Source: Corylus avellana (taxonomy: Eukaryota; Streptophyta; Magnoliopsida; Fagales; Betulaceae). Taken from it: 64,000 nt of DNA. This document shows positions 1 to 9,727 of this stretch, in pieces. The stretch covers positions 33,068,771 to 33,132,770 of the forward strand of contig NC_081543.1 of the NCBI RefSeq assembly GCF_901000735.1, written 5' to 3'. The notes under the pieces were generated by a model, which had not been told where the DNA came from, did not search any database, and was given only the letters and a program-made list of their open reading frames with translations. The position numbers were made by a program, and so were the translations under genes. Within the stretch, counting starts at the first letter, position 1, and each line of letters opens with the position of its first letter.

Positions 1-899
1 ATAATCGAGTCGAGCTCGAGCAAGCTCACAGGTAGCTTTGTTCATTTGCAACCCTAATTTACAGTTTAAAAAAATAAAATAAAATAAAAAATATTAGTGT
101 CAAATAGAAAAAATATGAAAAACAAAATATAGATACCTTTATCTTGAAAAAATGTATACATGAGATATATATAATCAGATTATATTGAATATTTTGTGTT
201 CATAACTCTTGCTCCATAAGTACGAATGTATTGGACCATTGGTGAAAGCACCCTAAAATCATTTATCTTAAGAGGTTAAGATTGTTGTGGTTGGGTTGGC
301 CTGGTTGGGTATGGTATTTACTTTGATATTGAGCAACAACATATGTGATGGAAATTAATCTAAGGATTTTTTTTTAAAAAAAATATATATATTTTAACAT
401 GATATAAAGGAGAAAGAATTTTGAGTTTTTTTTTTTTTTTTTTGTAAGAATGTTTTGACTTTTTTTTTTGGGAAGAAAGGAAAAATAGAAGGGGTTAACA
501 AAGGGTTAACAGTGTTGTTGTTTTTTATTTTTTTTTAAAAAATTCCATTGAAAATAATTTAATTTACCTATTACTTTTTCATTTATGGGAAAAATCAAAT
601 CACGTGGTTTGGAGGTTTCATCAAAATGGATTATTTTATTTTTTAAGATAATAACAGTGCTTGAGAAATAAGGGTATCGTTGGATAAATAATCAGTGTAT
701 TGGAGTAAATCCATGATTCTGATGAGGACAAGAGGGAGTGAGATTTTGTGATAATGAAAATTTAAAGAAGATTTATTGTCAATATGATGTTAACAATATA
801 TTATGCTAATATTTCGCTTTTTGTTTAAAATAATATTATATGTTTCATTTGAATATTTGTTAAATTTTTTTGGGCTTTAGCGAACTTTCGGTTTCATTG

Positions 900-1005
900 G
901 TTTTTTTTTTTACTTGTTCACACAAGAGGGAAGGAGGGAGATTCGAACTAGCGACCTCTACTTCATTAGACGTGATCTCAGTTAATTGAGCTACCTCTTG
1001 AGGAC
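900..1005 (-). mobile_element. short tRNA-derived SINE, copy 1
   Basis: On the minus strand this reads as a tRNA-like head with an A box (TAGCTCAATTAACTG) and a B box (AGTTCGAATC), then a CCTCCC/CTCTTGTG tail segment and an A-run, seen here as the T-run at 901-911. Flanking sequences 885-899 and 1006-1020 match at 13 of 15 positions (CTTTCGGTTTCATTG and CTTTCAGCTTCATTG), as expected for an aged target site duplication. It belongs with the copies at 1550, 48925 and 51422. Confidence 0.75.
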
Positions 1006-1549
1006 CTTTCAGCTTCATTGTTGTTTTGTTTGTTATTGATTGTTACTTTCTTTTATCTAATGGATTTAAAAGTTTTGTGGTTTTTATGATCCCCCATTGT
1101 TTTTTAATATCTCTAAAACTCCCCACCCACATCACCAATTGAATTCTCTTGCAAGAGGTAGTTAAATTTGTGTATCATTTCACCCATTTTTCGTTTTCTT
1201 TTGACAAATAAGTTTTTTTTTTTTTTTTCATTACCTATTAATTTGATAAATATAAGAATTTGGGATCTAAAACAAAAAAAATTATCCTCTCCTTAATCTT
1301 TTACACTCTTTTGATATTTTTTTCCCATTATTATCATAATTATTTATTATTGTTGCTGTAGCAGGATTTGAGTTATTTTTTAAACTTCAAATTCCCTGAT
1401 TAAATAATGGCTGTGCGTTTAAATTTAGTGGTAAGCTAACCATTTGTTCATTTTTATTTCAAGACCAATTCATATGTAATACAATTTGAACATTTTTTTT
1501 TCTTTTATTAATTAGAAAAAAAAAAAACAATTTGAGCATTTGCGTTGTT

Positions 1550-1632
1550 CTTTTATTTTGGACATGTCCGCATAAGAGGAAGATTCGAAGCAGTGGCATT
1601 TTTTTCATTAGACGTGGTTCCAGCTGACTAAG
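1550..1632 (-). mobile_element. short tRNA-derived SINE, copy 2 (5'-truncated)
   Basis: Minus-strand copy of the same SINE. The B-box-like GCTTCGAATC, the GTCTAATGAA spacer and the CTCTTATGCGGACATGTCC tail are readable, while the 5' head is eroded. Flanks 1538-1549 (ATTTGCGTTGTT) and 1633-1644 (ATTTGCATTGTT) match at 11 of 12 positions, consistent with a target site duplication. Confidence 0.65.
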
Positions 1633-1978
1633 ATTTGCATTGTTTTAAATGGTCTCTCAATGCTTTTCTTTTTCTTTAAAGGTTTATAAAAGTTTTTTTT
1701 TTTTTTTTCCTTCCTATCATTTTTAAAAACAATGTGTATGAAATTTACTTTGTTTAAGGACTTGAAATTTGATCATTTATAGAAAATTACAACCAGTGCA
1801 ATTAAATTCGAAATTTGAAACATTTATTATTATTATTTAAAAAAAAAAGTGGTTTTTTTTGTTGGGAAAACTAAAGAGTGAAATCAGAACACAAAGCCAA
1901 CGGCTAGTTGGAAACCTAAGGCCAAACCGACTTAGGAATCCTTCATCGACTAGTAATCCTTCACCGACTTAGAATCCC

Positions 1979-1987
1979 ATATATATA
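1979..1987 (+). promoter_or_regulatory. TATA box of the TFIIS-like gene
   Basis: CATATATATAAATG lies about 70 bases before the start codon at 2057. That spacing fits a plant TATA box with a short 5' leader. No experimental start site is available. Confidence 0.5.
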
Positions 1988-2056
1988 AATGAACCGCCAT
2001 AGTTTGCTAACTAAACCCAAAAGTCGTCTCAACTTTCTCAATTCTTTGGGAGCAAG

Positions 2057-2734
2057 ATGGTGAAGGTGAAGCCAGGAAGAAACGAGATGAGTGGAAGTTC
2101 TGCAAAAACTTCTGGGGTTACAAAGAGAGTCATCATTTTGAAGATCCGTAAGCCAGAGGAGCCGAAGAGGTTGGGTAAGATTTTAAAGTTGGCGCCGATC
2201 GACCCTGCTGCGGCTTATCGTGAAAAGGTTCGCAAAGAACTGGAGCTGGCGTTTTCCAGAGTTGCGAATGAAGCCGATGAGGGCGGCGTGAAGCCGGATG
2301 TGACGGCGTGTGATCCAGTTCGAGTTGCCGCTTCTGTAGAGTCGGCGATGTTCAGGAAGATTGGTTGGTCCAATGGGATTAAAAAGGCCAAGTACCGATC
2401 GATGGTGTTCAACCTCAACGACCCAAAAAACCCAGATTTGCGGAGGAAGGTACTTCTTGGACAGATCAAGCCGGAGGTGCTTGTGACCATGACGCCGATG
2501 GAGATGGCAAGCCAGAAGAGGCATCGTGAGAATATCCAAATTCAATTGAAGTCACTTAGCAGATGCTTGCATGATGCCGACTTGAAAGAAAAGGCCTCCA
2601 CCGACATGTTTCAGTGCAGCCGGTGCCGGGAGCGCAAGTGCAATTACTATCAATTGCAGACCAGGAGCGCCGACGAGCCAATGACAACCTATGTCACGTG
2701 TGTAAATTGCAATAACCATTGGAAATTCTCATAA
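2057..2734 (+). CDS. TFIIS-like transcription elongation factor, short form
   Basis: A 225-residue, single-exon protein. Residues ~50-168 resemble the helical TFIIS central domain that contacts RNA polymerase II. Residues 184-225 form the C-terminal zinc ribbon with Cys187, Cys190, Cys215 and Cys218. The ribbon holds RSADEP (203-208), whose Asp-Glu pair is the acidic hairpin that enters the polymerase funnel and stimulates cleavage of backtracked RNA. The N-terminal LW domain (domain I) of full-length TFIIS is missing; the first ~45 residues are basic and unrecognised. The start context (gcaagATGg) is strong, and a TATA-like box lies ~70 bases upstream. The known role of the family is rescue of arrested Pol II in the nucleus. 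The single exon and short N-terminus suggest a retrocopy or lineage-specific paralogue, but the frame is fully open and all key residues are kept, so it may be functional. Confidence 0.88.
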   Translation: MVKVKPGRNEMSGSSAKTSGVTKRVIILKIRKPEEPKRLGKILKLAPIDPAAAYREKVRKELELAFSRVANEADEGGVKPDVTACDPVRVAASVESAMFRKIGWSNGIKKAKYRSMVFNLNDPKNPDLRRKVLLGQIKPEVLVTMTPMEMASQKRHRENIQIQLKSLSRCLHDADLKEKASTDMFQCSRCRERKCNYYQLQTRSADEPMTTYVTCVNCNNHWKFS

Positions 2735-3464
2735 TAGTCATCAACACTTGTCAAACATCAACGAATGGATCGATGATTTTGAACTCACTCTTGTCATGTA
2801 ATTAAGTTTCTGCTAAATTGTAATTGAACTACTCTTTCTTCTTCTTCTTGTCAATGTTTCTCAATTGATCAATTCAATTGGGTGCTTCTTGATACTTCAT
2901 TACATATCATATATATATATATGAAACTTCAATTCTCCTCTGTATTCTACTCTGTTCTTGCTGAAAGCTAGCTGCCTTTGAGAATATTAATGCTTGCTGA
3001 CTTGCTGTGTGGGAAGGCTAATTTGATGTTTGGTCTGTAAATCATCAGATCTCGGAGGAAACTGACTGTTGTAAAATGTCAATATGAGCAGGTCTTATAA
3101 TGGTGGATTATCAATATGAAAAGCCTCAATTCAATACAACATGCATAATGCAAATATGGTGGACTGCACATGTCTTTGCATGCTGAACTGCAAAGCTTTC
3201 AATTGACATAGAAACATCGAGTTTAATTAAATACAACTCACGTTTAGCATAAATCTCATTCACTTTCTTGAAGTCTTTCAAGTCAGCTAACCTGCAGAAA
3301 CAATGACAAATATACTTATTTCTTTTGCAACATAAATTCTGGGATACAGAGGAAAGAGTTGAGGAATTCATACATAATTGTTGTCTTAATTTGCACCACC
3401 AGCTTTCAGTATTTCCCCCATATTTTTGAGAACCTGCAATTTTTCCATTGGGTTGAATATGTTT
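2735..3464. other. 3' flank of the TFIIS-like gene, no gene seen
   Basis: Low-complexity, T-rich sequence with an (AT)n stretch near 2910. Open frames here are short and unlike known proteins. The final bases 3456-3464 are the left target duplication of the next element. Confidence 0.5.
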
Positions 3465-3902
3465 GGGGTAATTACTTTTTCCTCCCATCAACTATAACGC
3501 ATAGTCACTTTGCCCCCATGAATTGACAACCTTATTGTCCGACCCTATCAAACTACCATTTTGTGCCAAAAACCCTCATTCTATCAGTCAAAAGCGTTAA
3601 CTCAGACAGTCAACCCGTTACGTGCATCCTACATGCCATTTTGAAATGATAATGCATTGTAGTTGATGAGGGCAAAGTGACAATGCGTCGTACTTGATGG
3701 GCGAAAATGTGAGATAAAAAATTTCAAAATGGCATGTGAGGTATATGTAACGGGTTGATCGCCTGAGTTAACGTCTTTGACTGATGGAATAGAATTTTAG
3801 GCACAAAATAGTAGTTTGATAAGGTCGGACAATAGAGTTGTCAGTTCATGGGGGCAAAGTAACAATGCGTTATAGTTGATGCGGAAAAAATGTAATTATC
3901 CC
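3465..3902. mobile_element. Mutator-like fold-back MITE, perfect 9-bp TSD
   Basis: Nearly the whole element is an inverted repeat. The left arm (from GGGGTAATTAC) pairs with the right arm (reverse complement begins GGGATAATTAC) over about 190 bases each, with a short spacer near 3660-3715. The identical 9-mers AATATGTTT at 3456-3464 and 3903-3911 flank it. A 9-bp duplication with long inverted repeats is the signature of non-autonomous Mutator-like (MULE) elements. There is no transposase. Confidence 0.85.
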
Positions 3903-4680
3903 AATATGTTTAAAAGAGTCTGCTTTATAATTTGGAAACAAGAGTCATCGAGAGAACCTAACTACATATATGACCAACATCAACATGTCACGAAGGCTGA
4001 TCTTAAAAAGGCCAATGTGACACATCAGACATATATAATTTCTAGTTTTTCTTACAATATTCTGCTCAGCGTGATAATACAGTGATATATATTACAAGGT
4101 AAAAACTAAAAATCTGAGAAGTGAAGAAATAAACAAAAGCTACATTCACACAGAATGCATCAACATTTCTCAATAGGTCTATGATCTACATGTTCTCCCC
4201 TTGCCCTTGGGACCGTATAAGAACTATTTATCTTCTCGTAGATAGCGGTTGATCCGTTCGCATCTATGGTTGGATCTACTCTTCTATACGATAAACCGAC
4301 ATCTCGTACCGCCACCACGAAACTAGGTCTTGTAATTTTTTCAAGCCCCCCGTGCCGTGAGTATGATGAATGAGTGGAAATTAAAGATCTTTGTAGAAAT
4401 CCTTATTTAATCCAACCAAAGAGTAAGTATCTTAAAAAAAGTCGATGGAGGTCGAGAATTCTAATTCTTTGAACCCCTTACCTTGTCATTAAACCACCCT
4501 AGAAAAACCTTCTCCTTGAGAGAATTCACATTAAACTCTTCATATTTGATTTGATTTATTATTATTATTATTATTTTAATTTGAATAAAAACACCATTTA
4601 GCAAGCTCTTTAGTCAAATGTTAAATATAACTCTTATCATAATTGTCTCCAAATGTAAAGAGCCCGAAAAGTAAAAGTTA

Positions 4681-5258
4681 GGGTAAAGTCCACATACCCC
4701 CCTCAAACTACCACCCAATTGACAATGTTCTCCCTAAACTTTTAATTGTAACAATGTCCCCTCCAAACTACCAAAACATTGTCAATGTCCCCTCCAAGAC
4801 TAGCAATAAGACAAAAATACTCCTATAGATTTCTCAATAAGACAAAAATATCCCTATAAATTCAAAAAAAAATTGATTTTTTTTTTAAAAAGAAAAATTT
4901 TAATTTAAAAAAAAAAAACAATTTTTTTTAAACAAAAATTTTTATTTTATTATAAAATAAAACGGAAATTTTTATTTAAAAAAAACTATTTTTTTATTTA
5001 GTTTTAAAAAACAAAAAATTTCATTTTATTATTAAACGAAAATTTTATTTTATTTTTTAAACGTAAATTTTTATTTAAATAAAATTATAAAACAAAAATT
5101 AAAATTTTTTTAAAAAACGAAAATTTTCAATTTTTATATATATAAAAAAGAGAATCGAAATTTTTTTAATTTTTTTCTTATAAAATTGATTTAAAAAAAA
5201 AAAATTGGCCAACGTTTGGATTTTTTTTGTTGTTGTTAGTTTTAGGTTTTTTCTAGAA

Positions 5259-5296
<38 letters not shown>

Positions 5297-5432
5297 CTAC
5301 TAAGGGTAATTCGGCTTGGGGGAACATTGACAATTTTTGGTAGTTAGGGGGGGGGACATTGTCACAATTGAAAGTTTGAGGGGGATATTGTCAATTGAGT
5401 GGTAGTTTGAGGGGATTATGTAGACTTTCCTC
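4681..5432. mobile_element. Mutator-like fold-back MITE with AT-rich core
   Basis: Terminal inverted repeats of roughly 125 bases: the left arm starts GGGTAAAGTCCACATA, and the right arm reverse complement reads GAGGAAAGTCTACATA and stays alignable through several CCCTCAAACTACCA-type words. The middle (~4860-5280) is extremely AT-rich and partly self-complementary. Identical 9-mers TAAAAGTTA sit at 4672-4680 and 5433-5441. This is a non-autonomous MULE-type element with no coding capacity. A decayed relative lies near 41.6-42.0 kb. Confidence 0.85.
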
Positions 5433-5644
5433 TAAAAGTTATCTTTTTTTTTTTTTTTTTTTAATATTATTTCCTTCTTTGGTGGCATTGCGTTTGGTTG
5501 GTTCATTATGTTTGCCCAAACGGCTGACCAATTTCGTTCATCACGCAACATTAATTATGTGGCTACAATTACACATGAATTGAATGCCCATCACTTTTAG
5601 CACTAACGCACGAACTGAATCCTTCTTACGCTTGAATTTTCGAA

Positions 5645-6788
5645 GAGAATAACTTGACTTCTATAGGGTTTTGGTACAAACCAAGGCTTTTGTACCCTCC
5701 AATAAAAAGGCGACACATCAATGTGGAACACTATAACAAAAATTTGGTGTTCCACCTAACCTTTTTTTTAGAATACCTAAAACAAAACACCTTCTAGAAT
5801 AAACTTTTCATATTTTTCTCCAAAACCACTCCAGCCACCAACCTGCCGGAGACGCCGCTGGAGACAACGCTAGAGATGACGCCGGCCGGTATAGAGAAAG
5901 CCGGAGATGACGCCGTCTGGTACAGAAAACGCCTGGTAAAAACGGTGCTCTACCTCCCTCTCTCCAGTGCCCCTCTCTCTCACCGGTGGCAATAAAGAGA
6001 AAAAAATTTCTTTGCCACCGATGCTCTCTCTCCCTCTCCCTCTCTCTCACACACACACTGGCAGCAGAGAAAAAATTTATTTGCTGCCGGTGCTCCCTCT
6101 TTCTCTCTCCTTCTAAGATTAGAAATTTATCTATATTTCTCTTGCATTGGGAAAAATTGGGACTTGGTGGAAAGGAAATTGGGGATTTTACTGGGAAAAT
6201 TTTGTTGGGTCTAGTGGGATTTGGGATAATTTGTGGAACTTAATGGTGGGTTGGTGATAATTTGGGGGTTTTGGGCATAATCGTTGGTGGGTTTGTGGGG
6301 GAAATGGTATTTTTTTTGTGCGATTGTTGTGCTTGGTTTGTGTTGATTAGGGTTTTGGGAAGGATTGGAGATTAAAGTTGAGGCTTTTTGTGGGATAATC
6401 TCTGGCAGATAGCGTGTATTGGTGGTACCAATGCTGGGTCGATCACAATTAGTGTCATTTTCCGTTAAAATCTATGTTGCCGCCGGTGAGAGAGAGGAGA
6501 AAAAATCTCTGTTGCCGCTAGTGAAAGAGAGAGGGGCATTAGACAGCGTCATCTCCGGCTTTCTCTGTACCGGGCGGTGTCCTCTCCGGCTGCAAGTTGG
6601 TGGCTGAGGTGGGTTTGGAGAAAAATATGAAAAGTTTATTCTAGAATGTGTTTTGTTTTAAGTATTTTAGAAAAAAGATTAGGTGGAACACCATATTTTT
6701 GTTATAGTGTTTCACGTTGATGTGTCACCTTCTTATTGGAGGGCACAAAGGCCTTAGTTTGTGCCAAGACCCTACAGAAGTTATTCTC
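5645..6788. mobile_element. Non-autonomous MULE with ~300-bp inverted repeats
   Basis: The left arm (from GAGAATAACTT) and right arm (ending AAGTTATTCTC) are inverted copies. They are alignable for about 300-350 bases including indels, out to the CTCTCACCGG words near 5990 and 6490. The flanking 9-mers ATTTTCGAA (5636-5644) and ATTTTCAAA (6789-6797) differ at one base. The arms contain unusually GC-rich, CT-rich sequence with GCCGGAGATGACGC words, and the unique core is about 6060-6470. Small open frames here are by-products of the CT repeats. No transposase is visible. Confidence 0.82.
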
Positions 6789-6797
6789 ATTTTCAAA

Positions 6798-7160
6798 ATG
6801 TCTTTCTTTTTCAAATCTGATTTTGTTGGAATGCACGGCTACAACATTAATTGATTGATTACCCATCACTCAATGAATTGAATGCGTGCATGTACAACAT
6901 CATGATATGCCATACCAGCTGGGCATTAAAGTTAGTTTCATGATAGTTAGTTTTACCAATAAAAATAATATTCAATTAAAGTAGAGAAATATTTAGAGAG
7001 TTGGATGTTTAGGGGTTTTGAAAAGTGACTAGCTAAAGCATTAAAAATAGATTTTTTGGAGTTAAATTTAAAATTTTTTTGAAGATCTACGAATCAAAAC
7101 TCTCTCCGACAATGTTCTTCGTCATCATCTTCAAGCCAGATTTACTGTTGAATTTTCTTG
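6798..7160. other. Spacer between MULE and AAA-ATPase pseudogene
   Basis: AT-rich sequence with no recognisable gene or repeat structure. It probably includes the former 3' flank of the minus-strand AAA-ATPase pseudogene. Confidence 0.4.
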
Positions 7161-7489
7161 TTATGAAGGAACTTGGTGGGAAACCTCAGCATCTCTGCTC
7201 TTCATTAGCTCTCCTGCAACTTCTGCAGGGGTGACTTTAACCTCCATTATAAGCCCATCAATTTCTTCAAAAAGTTGATGATGGGAAATTTTATGGTAGT
7301 TGAAGGCTAATTGCTTGAATGCAGAAACTGTACAATATGACATGTGAATGTGCATGTCCATGCGACCTGGCCTCAACAGAGCAGGGTCGAGCCTATCTTT
7401 GTGATTGGTCGTGAAAATAATGATTCTTTCATCCCCACAGCATGACAAGAGACCGTCTATAAAGTTGAGGAGCCCCGAAAGTGTCACCT

Positions 7490-7970
7490 GTTCAGTAATA
7501 AAAACAAACATTAGATATTCATGAGACTCTGTCAATTTTCGACACGACCCACGAACTTGTAACAGATTATAATTGAGGAGTCTAACCTGTTTAATTAAAT
7601 AGGTCGGATTAGAATTCACCTATAAAATCTTATACTCATACCTCGACAGTCAACACGACCCGAATCGGATACGTGCAATGACGGATCTGGGGGGTGGCCA
7701 ATGTAGGCCATGGCCCCCCAACACCAGGGAAAAAAAAAAAAAATTTAAGGTTTTTTGCCTATTGGCCCCTACCCACTAAAATTTTTGGCCCTTGACCCCT
7801 ACACATACCAAATTATGCCTCAGTCCCTAGACACATGACATTAAGTATTTATAGTTTTTTAACACTACTTGCTAACATAACACAGACCCAATATGAAATT
7901 AATAGATTATAATTGAGTGATATAACATGTTTAATTAAATGTGTTAAGTTATGACTGGCTTGTATAGTCT
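7490..7970. repeat. Repeat-derived sequence filling the AAA pseudogene intron
   Basis: Two similar segments in the same orientation (about 7560-7625 and 7905-7970) share GATTATAATTGAG and TGTTTAATTAAAT words, with a GGGGTGGCCA/TGGCCCCC stretch between them. Related GTGTCAGGT/TTTAATTAAACGGGTTA sequence occurs near 52.6-52.9 kb, so this is a dispersed non-coding repeat. Confidence 0.45.
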
Positions 7971-7972
7971 TA

Positions 7973-8225
7973 GGGTGCGTTTGACATTGCAATTTCATAG
8001 ACAAAAACTGCAATTTTAAACCAAATTGCAAAAAATAGATAGTTTGGGATTGTTTTTCAAAAAAATTGCGATTTAAAAACGTAAAAAATTTGTGTTTTCA
8101 AATCGCATGTAATGAATTACTTTTTTGAAAACGCACATTTTTTAAAATGATAAACTGGTATTTTGCCAAACGCTTAATTGCGTTTTAAAATCGCACTTAC
8201 TAAAATCGCAAACGCAAACCGACCC
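7973..8225. mobile_element. Tourist-like MITE (TTA TSD) in the AAA pseudogene intron
   Basis: A 253-bp element. It starts GGGTGCGTTTGACATTGC and its other end, reverse complemented, starts GGGTCGGTTTGCGTTTGC. TTA is present on both sides (7970-7972, 8226-8228). Terminal GGG, imperfect inverted repeats and a 3-bp TTA duplication fit the PIF/Harbinger (Tourist) class. Relatives in the opposite orientation lie at ~19277-19554 and ~23547-23823. Confidence 0.72.
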
Positions 8226-9253
8226 TTATACATGTATCTTTACATGACCCGAACACAAATGCGAATTGTTACCCCAACACTAACCTGATTATCACCATTA
8301 TTCCTTGGTTCGTTCTCTGATTCTCGGTTCTGCAGGTTGATAGTGCAGTCGATATCCTCAACCACAAGTATAGATCTATTGGACATGCCAAGCAACAGAG
8401 CCTTCAACTCAGAGTTGGACCGGACAGCAGTTAAATCCAAGTCGTAGATGTCATAGTTGAGGTGATTAGCCATGGCTGCAATCAAGCTCGACTTGCCGGT
8501 GCCGGGAGGGCCGTATAACAAGTAGCCACGTTTCCAAGCTTTCCCAGTTCTTCTTTAGAACTCCTTCCCCTTCACAAAGTTGCTCAAGTCATCCATCAAT
8601 GCCATCTTAAGCTTCCAATCCATGGCAAGTGTCTCAAAGCTCATTGGGTGATCAAGAATTATTGCGTTTGAGTTCCAGCCATCATATCCAACGGTGTAAA
8701 GCTTCATAGCCTTGCACTCATCGTTAATAGCCTTTGCTCTGTCCAAAATGTACGGCAAGTAAGAATTCAGCACCTTCTCTCTGTGTTTCTGGTTGAAGGT
8801 TAGCTCGTAGGACCTGATTTCTAGACGTAGCTGCCCACCGACATCCCTACGACGTTTAGAAGTAGAACCAGATGATTCAATCTCTTTACAAAACAATTTC
8901 CAGCAAACTTGAAGGTCTTCAAAAATGTCAACAATCTCTTCATCTCTGTCGACAGTAACGGCTAGTTTCTTCTCCTCCTAGCCTTGGTTCACTTTGATTC
9001 TTTTGACATGTGGGGTCACTTTGGTGCCCAAGTAGGCATGAACAGCCTCAAACACCTTGTTTGTCGAATACCCTTGAAACTCATCTATCACAACTGTAAA
9101 TTTTGCAGAGAATTTCCGGGAAATTTTGTTGATGGCAGAGAAGAAAATGGTTTGAACTTCATTGGGAATGAAATCGTTGGCAATGCTTCGAATAAGCATT
9201 GCCGTGACAGCCACAGACGCCGCTGCTGTCAAAAGTTCTTTTGCATTGGACAT

Positions 9254-9727
9254 GTTTATTAAACTAAAGGATTGAGAATCAAAAAGAATAAATGGTGGTG
9301 GAGTTGATGGAAATTGGCTTTTTGCTTCCCCTGAGTGTCCTGAACAAGTTTTTATAGCACAAAGACTTGCGTTAGAATACATTTGGTGGTCTTTGCTTCA
9401 CCTTTACCATTCAAGTCTACCATTTGAAATTTCATTGCCGTGCAGCCCATGGTCTTTGTGGTTTGACCAAGTCATTAGGGAAGAAAGAAACTAGAAGAAA
9501 AAAATGTATGGTTAAATAACGACCGTTAGAAAAATGACTGTTGGAAAAAAAAAAAAAAAAAAAAAGACCGTCGAAAAAATATAATCCATTAAAAAAGAAA
9601 TAAAGAAAAAACAATATTGAAATGGTATAGAGAAAGAATAAATAGTCGGATGTAGAATGTATTTTAAAAGCCATTAACTAAAGTAGATAAAATAGTTTTT
9701 GGTTAGCTAGTTTAGACAGAAATATGG
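9254..9727. other. Spacer between the AAA pseudogene and MurA 3' end
   Basis: AT-rich with an A-run near 9546-9565. It should hold the former promoter of the minus-strand AAA pseudogene and the MurA 3' untranslated region. No other gene is visible. Confidence 0.4.

Larger units (their letters stand above)
1..2056. other. AT-rich intergenic DNA upstream of the TFIIS-like gene
   Basis: No coding sequence is recognisable here. The stretch is AT-rich with many homopolymer A or T runs and holds the two short SINEs listed separately. The first ~40 bases carry GAGCTCGAG-type words common in degenerate plant repeats. Just upstream of the next gene (about 1925-1975) a short motif, AATCCTTCAYCGACT, occurs twice about 20 bases apart. 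Confidence 0.6.
7161..9253 (-). pseudogene. AAA-ATPase (BCS1/AATP1-like) pseudogene with two in-frame stops
   Basis: Two exons read on the minus strand: 9253-8285 and 7487-7161, with a GT-AG intron. Visible in order: an N-terminal hydrophobic segment (LLTAAASVAVTAMLI), the AAA-associated region, Walker A (GPPGTGKSS, ~8515), Walker B (ILVVEDIDC), and after the intron FTTNHKDRLDPALLRPGRMD, which contains sensor 1 and the arginine finger. The family are membrane-anchored plant AAA-ATPases related to mitochondrial BCS1, many of them stress-induced. The frame is broken by TAG at ~8978-8980 (after KVNQG) and by TAA at ~8555, where homologues have Tyr (KGKEF-stop-RRTGKAWKRG). The sequence on both sides of each stop stays in frame and conserved. 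The C-terminus also stops about 50 residues early compared with relatives. A Tourist-like MITE sits in the intron. This is probably a recent pseudogene; sequencing error at two sites is the alternative. Confidence 0.85.

Noticed and set aside
5986..6243. Possible small CDS within the MULE-type element
   Set aside because: Begins in a CT microsatellite inside an inverted arm; no transposase motif.
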